Assembly: GCF_019879105.1 (NCBI RefSeq)
Contig: NZ_CP082248.1
Span: 310,001-374,000, forward strand
Direction: 5' to 3'
Length of the DNA: 64,000 bases
Origin: Natrinema sp. SYSU A 869
Lineage (GTDB): Archaea; Halobacteriota; Halobacteria; Halobacteriales; Natrialbaceae
The notes beneath the pieces were generated by a model. That model was given only the letters and a program-made list of their open reading frames with translations, had not been told where the DNA came from and searched no databases. Made by a program: the position numbers and the translations under genes. Shown here piece by piece: positions 9,472-19,812 of this stretch (its first letter is position 1; each line of letters starts with the position of its first letter).

Positions 9472-9705
9472 ATGTATGAGCTGTACGACAGCATCGACAC
9501 CGAGACGCTCAGGGCGCGTCAGGACCTCGTCAACGTGTTCCCGCCGCTCGATTCGCAGGTTTCCCTACAGCAGTGGGAGTCCGTTCAAGACGACCTCGTC
9601 CAGCAGAAGACCCCAATCCAGCGGAATTTCCCGAATGGGGACGCCTACGCAGAGATCGTTGCACATGCGACGGAAACCCAGGCGTTCACCGGACTCGATC
9701 TATAG
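9472..9705 (+). CDS. Small hypothetical protein
   Basis: 77 residues from the ATG at 9472 (MYELYDSIDTETLRARQDLV). Mainly polar and helical, no membrane segment, no motif I recognise. It sits between the GH32 gene and the broken fructokinase. It may be a short complete protein or the N-terminal piece of a lost gene. Confidence 0.4.
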   Translation: MYELYDSIDTETLRARQDLVNVFPPLDSQVSLQQWESVQDDLVQQKTPIQRNFPNGDAYAEIVAHATETQAFTGLDL

Positions 9706-9783
9706 AACGGAACGGACCGCGTCAACGGCATCTCGGTCAGGTCGCTGATCACACTGGTCAATCTAACCGTGGAGGAATGACCG

Positions 9784-10437
9784 ATGGATGACCAGAACAT
9801 CCTCGTGATCGGCGAAGCGCTCGTCGATATGCTACCCGCGGAACCGGGGGAGATCCGCAGCGTGGAGTCGTTCCGGCGTCGTGCTCGCGGCCGAGTTGGC
9901 TCGGTCAGCCGTGCTCGATCTACTACGGCGCGCACGAGAGGCGAACTGTTCCGTGTACTTCGATCCGAACTGGCGTCCGGAACTGTGGGATGACGATGAT
10001 ACGGTCGTCCTCGAAGACGCGATCAAGATGGCCGACGTGCTCAAGGCGACGCCCGATGAACTGAAACAACTCGGATACAGACAGAAGTTGCTCGATCGAC
10101 GGTGCGAAGTAGTCTGCCGGGACGGACCACACACTGTCTTTCTCACGCGCGGCGATAAGGGTGCCATGGCGTACGCGACAGCCGACGCGCCGTGGGGCGA
10201 CGGCGTCGTCGAACACGAAGAGTCAATGTCGACGTGGTCGACACGACAGGAGCAGGCGACGCGTTCGTCTCCGCAACGGTCGCCGCGCTTGCACGAAGGA
10301 CTAGCGATCTGGACCGAACCGTCAGATTTGCGAACGCGTCTGCTGTGATCTCGGCGACCACGACGGGAGCGATGGAACGACTACCGGACTGGAAGATGAT
10401 CTCCGAATTCGTAGACTCTCACACTGTGCACAAATAG
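9784..10437 (+). pseudogene. Decayed PfkB-family sugar kinase (probable fructokinase)
   Basis: An intact PfkB N-terminus (MDDQNILVIGEALVDMLPAE) runs for about 33 codons. The sequence then jumps to what should be residue 125 or so (SGVVLAAELARSAVLDLL, then VYFDPNWRPELW), so roughly 90 codons, including the substrate GG motif, are missing. After TVFLTRGDKGAMAY the frame shifts again near 10220. The C-terminal catalytic motif VDTTGAGDAF continues in another frame to 10437. Length is about 215 codons against about 320 for the family. The function would have been fructose or 2-keto-3-deoxy sugar phosphorylation. Unlike other broken genes here, the large deletion argues for true decay. Confidence 0.8.
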
Positions 10438-10587
10438 AATAACACTGATTTGTCCCTCAGTTGCTAATTCTCGGTACAGCGGTCACGACGGATCGCCAGT
10501 CACACCGGTGACGGCTGCACGATTCCAGCGGCCGTCGGTTGTCGGACGTTGTCTCGAGTACGAAGTTACGGACACTCGATTAGTTTT

Positions 10588-13500
10588 ATGTTAATGGTGA
10601 TGGACGCTCGAAGTGTGACAGAGAACAACAAGCAGTCCGATAGTACCGACAGGTGGTCGTGCCCGGCGTTGCAGTCCGATAGTACCGACAGCATCGGCCA
10701 CGTCGCTCGACGCGATTGGTTGCAGATCATCGGTAGAATCGCCGCTTCGGCTAGCGTTGGCGGCGCGCTCACCGGGTCCGTAACGGCGTCGCACGCCGGA
10801 TCCAAGGTCGGTGACTGGCCTCTTGACGAGGGAAGTGGTGATTCCACCGTCGAAAGTGTCGCAGGACACCAAAAGCACGTCGCCTATAAGGGCGACCGAG
10901 ATCCGCTGTGGATTGACGGGAAAGACTGGCACGGCCTGCTGTTCGACGGCTACACCACGTGGGCGGCCTGGGAACCCGACGAACTCGCGCCGGAGTTCGG
11001 TCGGGAACTCTCGGAGCTAACGATCGACACCTGGGTCGCTCCGCGTTCTCACGGCTCCGAGTCGAACTACATCGACCCGATCGTCGAGAAGCGCGACCGG
11101 AGCGTCCAGCAGGGGTTCACATTCGGCGTCGACAACTACGGCCACTGGACGTTCCAGGTGGGTCTCGGCGACAGTTGGGAGGAGATATGGGTCGAGAGCG
11201 GCGACCTGATCGACGTCTACGAGTGGAACCACCTTACAGCCGTCTTCGACGGAAACGCGGGGTCGTTGCGCCTCTACAAGAACGGGACCCTCGTCGCCGA
11301 GAGCTCGATTCCAACTGGGACGATCGACCCCGCCGACGTCGCCCTCAAGCTCGGGAGGAACTCCCGGATGGACTACGTCGGAGAGGGGAGCGACGTCTGG
11401 AAGCAGAACATGCTCAACGGTGCCATCAGCCGGCTGGAAACCTACGACATTGCGCTCTCCGGATCCGAGATCCAGAACAAGCACGACAACGAAGTCGGCG
11501 ACCTCCCCGCGACCGGCTACCAGGAGTTGACGGTTAATCCACGGCAGTACGACGGCGACAACCTCCGACCGGAGTACCACGCGATCGCGCCGACACATTG
11601 GATGAACGAACCCCACGGTCCGCTGTACTTCGACGGAAAGTACCACCTGTTCTACCAGCACAACCCGAAGGGATCCTACTGGCGGCAGATCCACTGGGGC
11701 CACTGGGTCAGCGACGACATGGTCCACTGGAACCCCGTCGAGGAGGCGCTCCGACCGGAGGAAGGAATCGATCCGGCGGGTTGCTGGTCGGGCGACACCG
11801 CCGTCGACACCGACGGCTATCCGAAGCTCCTCTACACTGCGGGCCTCACGGAAGGAACGGACGACCAAGCCATCGCCGAGGCGACGTCGACGTTCCCTAA
11901 GGACGACGACGTAGCGCTCACCGACTGGAACAAACAGGGGTCGTGATACGTCAGCCCGACGATCCCGACCTGATGGAAAACGAGTTTCGCGACCCCCACG
12001 TCTGGCAGGAGAACGGTGAGTGGTACTGTCTCGTCGGCTCGGGTCTCCAGAACGGCGCCGGGGGTACTGTGCTTGCGTTTCACTCCACGGATTGTGTCAA
12101 CTGGAACTACGAGGGACGGGCGCTCCAGCTGGACAGTCCCGACGACTACCCGCACCTCGGCGATAACTGGGAACTGCCGGTTTTGCTGCCGATCGGCACG
12201 GACGGCGACGGCAACGAGAAGCACACCCTCTGCATCAGTCCCCAGGGCGGCGACACGGAGGTGTGGTACTGGGTCGGAACTTGGGACACCGCTACCTTCG
12301 AGTTCGTCCGCGATCACCAAGACCCGCTGCTCATCGATGAGGGCGACTTCCACTTCACCGGGCCCAGTGGCTTCGTCGATCCGCAGACGGGCCGCTCGAT
12401 CCTGTTCACGATTGCGCAGGATCACCGCGAGGAACAGCTCTGGCACGACTCCGGGTGGGCGCACAACGCCGGGACGCCGATGGAGCTGTCACTGCGCGAT
12501 GATGGCCGCCTCGGCGTCGCCCCGATTCAGGAGATGGAGCGCATCCGCTCGGAGAAGCTCCTGGAGATGAACGACGCCGGTCCGGCGCTTGTCAACGACG
12601 CACTGGAGAACCTCACCGCTGACACCGTCGAACTGCAGCTGGAGATCGAGTCGAACGGCGCGACGGAGTACGGGTTCTACTCGCACTACTCGCCCGGCGG
12701 CGAGGAGAAGACGCTCGTCCACTACGACGAATCGACCGGCGAGATCAAGACCGATCGGAACCAGACCAGTCAGGACCCGACGCTAATGGAAGCGGAGCAG
12801 GACAAGAGCAGCCTCACGACGCAGGGGCCGGTCGACATCGGCAGCGACAACCTGCGCCTGCGGGTGTTCGTCGACAAGTCGCTGATCGAGTGTTACGTCA
12901 ACTCGCTCAAGAGCGTTACCACGCGCGCGTACCCCTCGCGCGACGACTCGACGGAGCTACGTCTGTACCGCGACGGCGACATCACGGTCCGATCGATCGA
13001 GATCTGGGAGATGGAGGACATCCAGAACGGACGGCCCAGTTCGGAACAGTACCGACCCGGGTTCCACTTCGAACGCGAGACCGGCTGGATGAACGATCCG
13101 AACGGCCTGGTGTATCACGACGGCACGTATCACCTGTTCTACCAAGCCAGCGAGTCCCGTCGACGGTGGGATCACGCCACTAGCATGGATCTGGTCAACT
13201 GGACCGAGCAGGGAACCAAGATTTCGAACACGGACAGCATTCAGGCCTACTCCGGCGGCGCGGTGGTCGACGCGAACGACACGGCCGGGTTCGGCGAGAA
13301 CGCGATCGTGGCCATGTACACGGGGCACCACGACGGCGGAGAAGAGGACCAGCGCCTCGCTTACAGCACCGACGGCGGCGACACGTTCACCAAGTACAGC
13401 GGAAATCCGGTACTCGACGAGGACGCGATGAACTGGCGCGACCCGAACCCGTTCTGGTACGAGCCGACTGGCAACTGGCGGATGGTCGTTGCGCGCGTCG

Positions 13501-14870
13501 AAGGGAACGGCTCCGACCGGCCGGCGGGGATCGAGATCTACGAGTCCGACGACCTGAAGAACTGGACGTACCTGAGCACCTACGAGTCCGGCGGCGTCGC
13601 CTGGGAGTGTCCCGACCTGTTCGAACTCCCGATCAGTAACACCGACGAAAGCCGGTGGGTGATGACTGTCTCCGTCGACGCCGACCACGTCGAACACCAC
13701 ATCGGCTACTTCGACGGCACGACGTTCGCCGCCGAGAACGAGGTGTACGCGGACTCCGGGTGGGACTTCTACGCCGCCCAGAGCTGGGCCAACGAACCGG
13801 CGACGGACTCTCGTCTGGGACTGGCGTGGACGAGCCACTGGGATTACGCGTCCGATACGCCGGAGGACGGCTGGAAAGGCGCCCAGTCGTTCCCCCGGCG
13901 GATCACTCTCCGGGACACCGGGAGCGAGATCGTGCCAATCCAGCGCCCCGACGGGGCAGTCGAGTCGAACCGCAAAGGCGTGCTCGAGGAGCTGAGCGAC
14001 GAACCCCTTTCGCCTACCCACGACCCGTTGGCGGGCACCAACGTGAAAGGTGAGATGGTTGAGCTGCTCGCGACGATCGATCCGGGCACTGCTGACACTG
14101 TGGCCTTCGAGCTTCGCGAGGGCACCAGTCAGAAGACGCGCGTCACCTACGACGTCGGCGCGGAGGAACTGTTCGTCGATCGAGGCGACGCAGGCGCCTT
14201 CTTCGGCGACACCGACAAGGACGTCGCGAGTCAACCGGTGGCGTTGCGCGATGACGGGACTCTCAGGGTGCGCGTGTTCGTCGACCGGAGTATCATCTCC
14301 ACGTTCGCCAACGACGGCAAGAAGACGATGACGAATCGGATCTATCCGGACGAGACAAGCGTCCACGCGACGATGACCGCAACCGGCGGTACGGCGACCG
14401 TCGAAAGCCTCACCGCTTGGGACTACTCCGAAGGACTTGTCGACGGCGCGACCTACCGCATCGAGAACCGCAACAGCGGGAAAGTCCTCGAGGTGCGGGA
14501 CGGGGGGACCGGGGACGGCAACGCTGTCCAGCAGTGGGAGTGGTGGGGCGGCGACAATCAGAAATGGATCGCTCACGAAGTCAATGACGGCGTCTTCCGG
14601 TTCGAAAGCCACAACAGCGGGAAAGTCCTCGAGGTACGGGACGGAGGCACTGGAGACGGCGACGACATCCAGCAGTGGGAGTGGTGGAACGGCGATAACC
14701 AGCGGTGGACCGTCGACAGAACTCCTGACGGCCACTACCGCATTCGGAACGCCAACAGCGGCAGAGTGCTAGACATTGAGGACGCTTCATCCAGCGACGG
14801 CGCCCGCTGCGTGCAGTGGGAGTGGTGGGACGGCGACAACCAGAAGTGGAACTTCGAGCGACTCGAGTGA
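10588..14870 (+). pseudogene. Tat-exported protein with LamG, two GH32 modules and a ricin-type lectin; frame broken at 11940
   Basis: Read through one lost base this is about 1,427 residues. The N-terminus has an RRDWLQIIG Tat motif and hydrophobic stretch ending near TASHAG. Then come a LamG domain, a GH32-like module with WMNEPHGPLY (Glu341 at the nucleophile position), a complete second GH32 module with canonical WMNDPNGLVY, NWRDPNPFW and AWECPDLFELP, and a C-terminal beta-trefoil with three QWEWW-type repeats. The first frame ends at 11946 inside GH32 module 1 and the second opens at 11943. Adding one G to the GGGG at 11937-11940 gives NKQGVVIRQPDD and restores the domain exactly. Alternatively, a GTGA overlap could split translation, but a mid-domain split is unlikely. 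The start is one of three ATGs at 10588-10600. It probably degrades fructan polymer outside the cell. Confidence 0.85.
10632..10691 (+). repeat. Two identical 21-base direct repeats, 39-base period, inside the exported GH32 gene
   Basis: The copies at 10632-10652 and 10671-10691 are identical and encode QSDSTD twice in the same frame, before the Tat motif. The 39-base period keeps the frame. Likely a slippage product in the N-terminal region of the precursor. Confidence 0.85.
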
Positions 14871-15075
14871 CGGGAATAGCGGCGAGAGCGGGAAACCAGT
14901 AGACACTGGTTATTTGATCGGGTCCGGCGTACTGATCACTATCGAGCGGTCAACGAATTGCTCGCCATGATATCGCTAACGGTGCTCGTAGTGACGTTTT
15001 TACCAGTGGTGGTCACGGCTATGGGTAATTAGGAAATCGCCCTATCTCGCCGGCGTTTCTCTTGCGGAATGGCTC

Positions 15076-15300
15076 GGCTAAGCGACGGCCACCATCGCTG
15101 GACAGAACCTCGGAGTCGGGGACCCACAGCGGGCCGAACGCGCCGTCTGGATCGCGACCGGTCTCATCGGGCTGTCACGTTTGCGACGGCCAGCATCACC
15201 GACGTATTTCCGATAGATCGACCAGAGACAATCGTTCAGTTCACACGTGTAGTGACCGCATCAAGGGTCCAATTGGCTGTACTACTGATATACTATGTCT
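15076..15300 (+). pseudogene. MATE-family efflux relic
   Basis: A reading with frame changes gives TATIAGQNLGVGDPQRAER followed by AVWIATGLIG, which matches the conserved AGQNLGAGxPxRA segment of MATE transporters. A later stretch reads ITDVFPIDRPETIVQFTRVV in a neighbouring frame, resembling the next MATE segment. No start codon and no remaining membrane core. It is a short remnant. Confidence 0.5.
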
Positions 15301-15598
15301 CGAGTATCGAGTTCTAGTACTCGAAATTCGTTCTGTTCTGTGATCCAATCGATAATTACTTGCCGTTTCCAATGCGGAGCGAATACTCATCTCGTCTCTT
15401 AAGCGGTTTGAGATGACGGTCTAGATTCTCCCCGGCCTCAGTCAACTTCGATCGAATTCAATCCTCTATATCGTTTGGAAGAGATTGCAGTTCTTTCTCC
15501 ATATCAGGATGCAACAACACCGTCGCCATATATCGCTACAATTCCTCCCACTCGTTAGACTTCTTCCAGAAATAAGTTTATACCGTCATCTGAAAAGG

Positions 15599-15779
15599 AG
15601 GGTGTGAACAACCCACCGACAGGAAAAACAGTAACTGTCCTTCGTGTGGTGAAGTAGCTACTGCAACAGTTCCACAGGGCTGTAAGATTGTTAAACAGGA
15701 TACGGTGGCTGATGGGAAGGTATAGATCAATTGCCGAAACTGCGGTAATCAGTTTCTTGCCTGGTATCAACTTGGTTGA
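15599..15779 (+). pseudogene. Small zinc-ribbon protein relic
   Basis: One frame encodes NSNCPSCGEVATATVPQGCK and, after an in-frame TAG at 15723, INCRNCGNQFLAWYQL. The two CxxC knuckles are spaced as in small haloarchaeal zinc-ribbon proteins. The internal stop and the lack of a start codon mark it as a relic. Confidence 0.4.
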
Positions 15780-16493
15780 CAGAGTAAGACTGATTTGATA
15801 AGTTACATACGTAGTTACCGAACCGTCCGATCCAGTTTCAAGAATAGGTCTGAATAAAAATTGTGTTACTATCTACTGTTAAAGACAGTTCAAGATTCCA
15901 ATAAGAAGCTACGAGACAGGCAGCATCGTCAAGAAATTTCTCCGAGTAGAGATAACCCTTCTCGAGTCCACCACCAATTGATCCAGAACCGCCAAGACTC
16001 GATGTTTATGGAGATATGACCAAGGATAGCAGAAGTACCGGACACCTATGCTGATCTGAACACAGGGTTCGATTGTGGATGATATCGGGACGAGGACCAC
16101 CACATTGTACATTCGACCTAGGCCTCTACCCCGAAATCCCATAAGACGGTTTGTTCCTTCGAATAACCATGTGTGATCTAGTGTTTGTAGGAATGTACCT
16201 CCCGAACTTGTAAATGAGTGCCCCGATATTTGATATAGCATCATTTGGTTTATTCTATGCGAGGCCGACAGCACCACTATACCGCTTATTTTGTTTGTCT
16301 ACATGAGACAAGTTGGTAAGCGATAGTATTATATGACTGTCAAAAGAAGTGAGGCATACGAAAATGCGGATCTTAGAATGCACCCATACCGGAGGAAACG
16401 GGCTTCCCGAGCGGGTGGGACGATGAATCTCAAGTATAGGAAAGTGGCTATCCATCAAATCGCACACTGGACGCAGAAGCGTTGTTCACGATC
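15780..16493. other. Gene-poor, AT-rich stretch
   Basis: No convincing reading frame on either strand. Base composition is clearly more AT-rich than the flanking genes, as expected of imported or non-coding DNA beside an integrase. A segment at 16053-16100 is partly similar to 21780-21825. Confidence 0.5.
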
Positions 16494-17848
16494 ATGAATC
16501 CCGTGGAGGAACAAGGTGGACCAGCCGAGAGTAGCAAGGAACAGATCAACTGGTCGCGGAAATCGTTCGAGGACCTCCAGTCGTTCTGGAACGCCCACAT
16601 CGAACCCGATCTCGCTCGAGACGGCCCCAATCTCGACACCCGACCGACCTACGAGGAGATCACTGAGGCAGGCTACTCCGGGATCGCACGCACGCTACGC
16701 GAACACCACGATCTCACACTGTCGCAGTTCCTCGCGACGGTCGGCTATCCGAATCCCGATTCCGACGCTGACGAGGACTACGACTGGGGGATCGACGCCG
16801 ATACCACGATCCGCGAGCTCGAGTTATACCTGAACACCTATCTCGATCGGTCGGGGCACTCGGACAGCACGATCACCTCGAAGCGCTCCCGGCTCGCCCG
16901 GTATGTGCGAACCTACGCGGATCTGTACGGCTCGGCCCCGATCGTCGAGCGTGTTCGTGAGGACGATGTCCCCCCACGTGACGAAAAGCAGCGTGTTCGG
17001 ACCGTCTATGATACCTTCAACGACGAACTCTCGAGTCCCGAATCGAAGATGAAACACGCGACAGACGTACGTGTCTTCTACAAGTGGCTCGAAATCGACC
17101 GTGACGCACCGTACAACCCGGCTCTTGGCGCACCCCAGGAAGAGAAGTGGGCGAAGGAAACGCCGGATGACGACGACCGTGATCCGCCTGCGCTCGATGA
17201 CACACATGTCCATGCGATGGTCGACGTCTGTGAGTCGATCGACGAGCGCTTGCTCATTATCGCGACGTGTGCATGGGGCTCCGGCGCGGTGAGGTCGCCG
17301 CACTCTCGATCGACCAGTTCGAACCGACGAACGACGAGGGACGCTTCGATTTCGACGCAGAGGATCCGCGGATCGTCTTCGGCGATGAGCGAAAGAACGG
17401 ACCAGGGCGCGTCTCGGTCCAGTACGGCCTCGAGACACTTGCCGACCGCTGGGAACAACTCGCCGATCGCGACCAATGGAACGGGTATCTGTTTCCGAGT
17501 GCGACCGCTGCAAGCGGCCACCGCACTCCGAATACGATCACAGCTCGGTTCAAGCGGTTGGCCGAGCGTGCAGGCGTCTCTATGCGCGAAGAGACGCCCT
17601 CTCCGCAGTATGGCCGTCGGTTCTGGTATCGGACGTACGACGACGCCGTGAAACGGCTTGCAGATCGTGTCGAAGTCTTTGCCGAAGATCAGGGCAGCGA
17701 CGATCCTCACGTCGTCGTCACAAACTATTTCGGCGAGGAAGAGGCCCGGAAACGGCGGCGTGAATTCATGGGGAAACAGTTAGCAGCGGCGTTCGAAGAG
17801 GATTTCGAGCCAGCCAACGACTTCGAACAGGTGCATGCCGATGGATAG
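16494..17848 (+). pseudogene. Tyrosine integrase, frame broken at 17275
   Basis: XerC/D-like recombinase of about 450 residues if read through one lost base. The N-terminal part has a SAM-like core-binding region (LELYLNTYLDRSGHSDSTI). The catalytic Arg lies in GLRRGEVAAL, YGRRFWYRTYDDAV may supply the later basic residues, and VVVTNYFGEEEARKRRREFM carries the candidate Tyr near the C-terminus. The first frame runs into CAWGSGAV and the second resumes at GLRRGEVAAL. One added G in the GGGG at 17275-17278 gives CAWGLRRGE. Such integrases belong to proviruses, plasmids or integrative elements; no tRNA target was found beside it. Confidence 0.8.
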
Positions 17849-17879
17849 CGACGAGCAATCGATTTCGTCCCAAAATCGG

Positions 17880-18110
17880 AAGGCGGCGAGGGAAGCGGGG
17901 ACTACCGATGGAACCTTGAGCATTTTCTCGAGTGGCTCGAGGTGAACTACGTACAGCGTAACGTCGCGACGGAACCGCTTCCCGAAAACGATGGCCGCCG
18001 ATCGGGTGATCAATAGGCCTAGACCGACGACCATCGATTGCTGATTACGCACTACGTCGGCGAACGGGCACACGATGCTGCCGAGGAGAAGGGGTTCAAC
18101 GCTATCTAGG
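17880..18110 (+). pseudogene. Relic of a second integrase C-terminus
   Basis: Around 18035-18110 a frame reads LITHYVGERAHDAAEEKGFN, closely resembling the NYFGEEEARKRRREFM tail of the integrase just upstream. Multiple stops interrupt it. Up to 18430 there are only fragments; one reads VRSIADEIGYKLYVEIQKGP and is unidentified. Confidence 0.35.
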
Positions 18111-18429
18111 AATTCTGCGACCGCGCGCTCGTCACATCCCTGTTACTACCGGTGTCGTGACGGCGAAATCTTTGCAGACCCGAAGGACGATCGATGGAAC
18201 GGCCTCAGTGGGCGATATCTCGCTCGAGGACCGGCGGATGACTGTCCTTACGAAAAAGCAGATTGGTCCGATCGATCGCTGATGAAATAGGTTATAAACT
18301 CTATGTCGAGATACAGAAGGGACCACCCCGCTGGGAATGACTGGCTGGTGTTCCGACGTTTCACCTCCTGACGCTTTACGAGACGCTTCGAACGGGACTA
18401 CGGGAGGAGCACGGCTGGTCATCCAGTGA

Positions 18430-18437
18430 GATCAAAG
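18430..18437. repeat. Target-site duplication of the IS5 element (left copy)
   Basis: GATCAAAG, repeated perfectly at 19378-19385 just outside the right inverted repeat. Confidence 0.9.
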
Positions 18438-19377
18438 GGCTCTGTTGAATCGCTGTAAGGCGGTAGATTTCACTGTTTGACGGCACGTTTGATGTTGTAG
18501 ACGACACACATCAGAGAAATTTCACGGAACTCTCGATACCAGCTACGCGCTCGCACGGCGTAGCCGAGCGAGCGCTTGACGGCTGAGTTGACGGTTTCGG
18601 CCATTGACCGCTGAGCGTACCGATCTTCATCAATGCGGGCGTTGTGTGCGTGATCGTACGGAGCGAAGATCCGGTGTTTGATCAGCGGGCGAATGTCGAG
18701 TTCACGGAGTCGTTCGCGGAGTTGTTGCTTGTCATAGCCCTTATCAGCGGCTAGAGACCGCAGATCGCCCGCGTTCCGGCGGGCGATCTGCTCACAGAGA
18801 TCTGCGTCGCTGCCTTCTAACGTCGTCGAGCAGTGAAGATCAAGCACAGCTTGCGTTGCTGTATCGACGAGTTTGGTTACTTTGAGCGTCTGAACGCGAT
18901 AATTCGTTCGTTGACAGTAGTGACGGCTTGCACGATCTCGTTCATAGAACGTAGCGTCGATCGCAGCGTGCTCAGAGAGGTCGTGTAGCTGCGCCGACTG
19001 GCACAGCAACACTCGACAAACGCTCATCTCGATCCGATCAAACGCCTTACACAGCGTAGATGGTGCGGGGAGATCGGCCGTATCAAGGCCGATCTCCCCT
19101 GTTATTTGCGGCATTTCCTTCAGCAGATCGATCGTCATTCGATAGGACGTATCGAGGTAAATCCGCAGACAATGCAGGGAAACGAGGGCATAGTCGGTGA
19201 ATCCGCCGCCACCTTTCGGGGCGGCGGATTCGTCTCCATCGCCAGTAACGTTTTGAGCAATCGGCACAACTGCCCCAATGAAGCGGGAGATTTGGGTCAT
19301 GAACAACTGAAGTCTCCCGCTTCAAGACCTTCGATTTAGCGAACCATTCCGCCGCTGTCTAGTGATTCAACACAGCC
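18438..19377. mobile_element. Complete IS5-family insertion sequence, 940 bp
   Basis: Imperfect terminal inverted repeats begin GGCTCTGTTGAATC on the left and, reverse-complemented, GGCTGTGTTGAATC on the right (about 17 bases). A perfect 8-bp target duplication GATCAAAG flanks the element (18430-18437 and 19378-19385). One intact transposase gene fills it. The clean duplication means a recent insertion without rearrangement. Confidence 0.92.
18470..19306 (-). CDS. IS5-family transposase
   Basis: 278-residue DDE transposase. Landmarks: an N-terminal helical region (GFTDYALVSLHCLRIYLD), HAAIDATFYERDRASRHY with the first catalytic Asp, LAADKGYDKQQLRERL with the second, and a C-terminal AQRSMAETVNSAVKR carrying the Glu, followed by WYREFREISLMCVVYNIKRA. 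This is the normal layout for halobacterial IS5 members. The gene looks intact and occupies the whole element. Confidence 0.93.
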   Translation of the reverse strand: MFMTQISRFIGAVVPIAQNVTGDGDESAAPKGGGGFTDYALVSLHCLRIYLDTSYRMTIDLLKEMPQITGEIGLDTADLPAPSTLCKAFDRIEMSVCRVLLCQSAQLHDLSEHAAIDATFYERDRASRHYCQRTNYRVQTLKVTKLVDTATQAVLDLHCSTTLEGSDADLCEQIARRNAGDLRSLAADKGYDKQQLRERLRELDIRPLIKHRIFAPYDHAHNARIDEDRYAQRSMAETVNSAVKRSLGYAVRARSWYREFREISLMCVVYNIKRAVKQ

Positions 19378-19385
19378 GATCAAAG

Positions 19386-19702
19386 AGTTCGTTGAATGCG
19401 TCGCCGTATCGATTCTCGATGAGTTGCAGGTAGCTCGACACCATCCGCAGCGGCTCCTGCAAGTCATGAGAGGCTACGTAGGTGAACTGTTCAAGGCGTT
19501 CGTTAGACACTTCTAATCGCTCGACTAACTCTTTCAGTTGCTGCTCGCGTTCTCTGCGATCGGTGATGTTTTGGACTACCCCGACTGCGCGAACTAGTTT
19601 CCCCTCGTTGTCGGAATAGATCTTCTTGTGCTGAGATCACGCATTCCTCGCCGTCAACTCTGATGATTCGGCACTCGAAGTCCCACTTATCTGTTTCTGT
19701 GA
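19386..19702 (-). pseudogene. Histidine kinase relic (PAS end plus H-box)
   Basis: Minus-strand reading gives a PAS end ([20 protein letters not shown], then a frame change, [15 protein letters not shown]) and the dimerisation/phosphoacceptor segment [20 protein letters not shown] followed by [10 protein letters not shown]. It stops at FNELFD at the IS5 insertion site. The other side of the IS does not continue with an ATPase domain, so the gene was truncated before the IS landed. It is very similar to the kinase at 47704-49733. Confidence 0.7.
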
Positions 19703-19735
19703 CATCCTCCTCGGCGTAAACGCCGGGAGCCTCTC
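19701..19735 (-). repeat. Right-end-like hairpin of an IS200/IS605-type element
   Basis: On the minus strand the sequence ends with GGCGTTTACGCC, a short spacer and GAGGAGGATGTCA, the pattern of the transposon ends seen at 33406-33432 and 44018-44045. It sits exactly where the kinase relic loses PAS similarity, so it probably marks an old insertion or deletion junction. Chance similarity within coding sequence is the alternative. Confidence 0.35.
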
Positions 19736-19812
19736 CTCGAAGAAAGATAGGCTTTTTCAGTCGCATTGAGGCATGCGAGTTGAGATGATCGTCTCGTTGA
19801 GCAATGTTGGTA

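Noticed and set aside
12957-14735. 592-codon minus-strand open frame opposite the exported GH32 gene
   Set aside because: Valine/arginine-rich shadow of the plus-strand gene, which has clear GH32 and lectin motifs. Long antisense frames are expected in high-G+C coding DNA.
11943-14870. Separate GTG-started gene for the second part of the exported GH32 protein (GTGA overlap with the first)
   Set aside because: The start would fall inside a GH32 propeller, and a single added G restores the domain exactly, as at many other runs in this window.
15555-15770. Minus-strand 71-codon frame
   Set aside because: Antisense of the zinc-ribbon relic with its two CxxC motifs.
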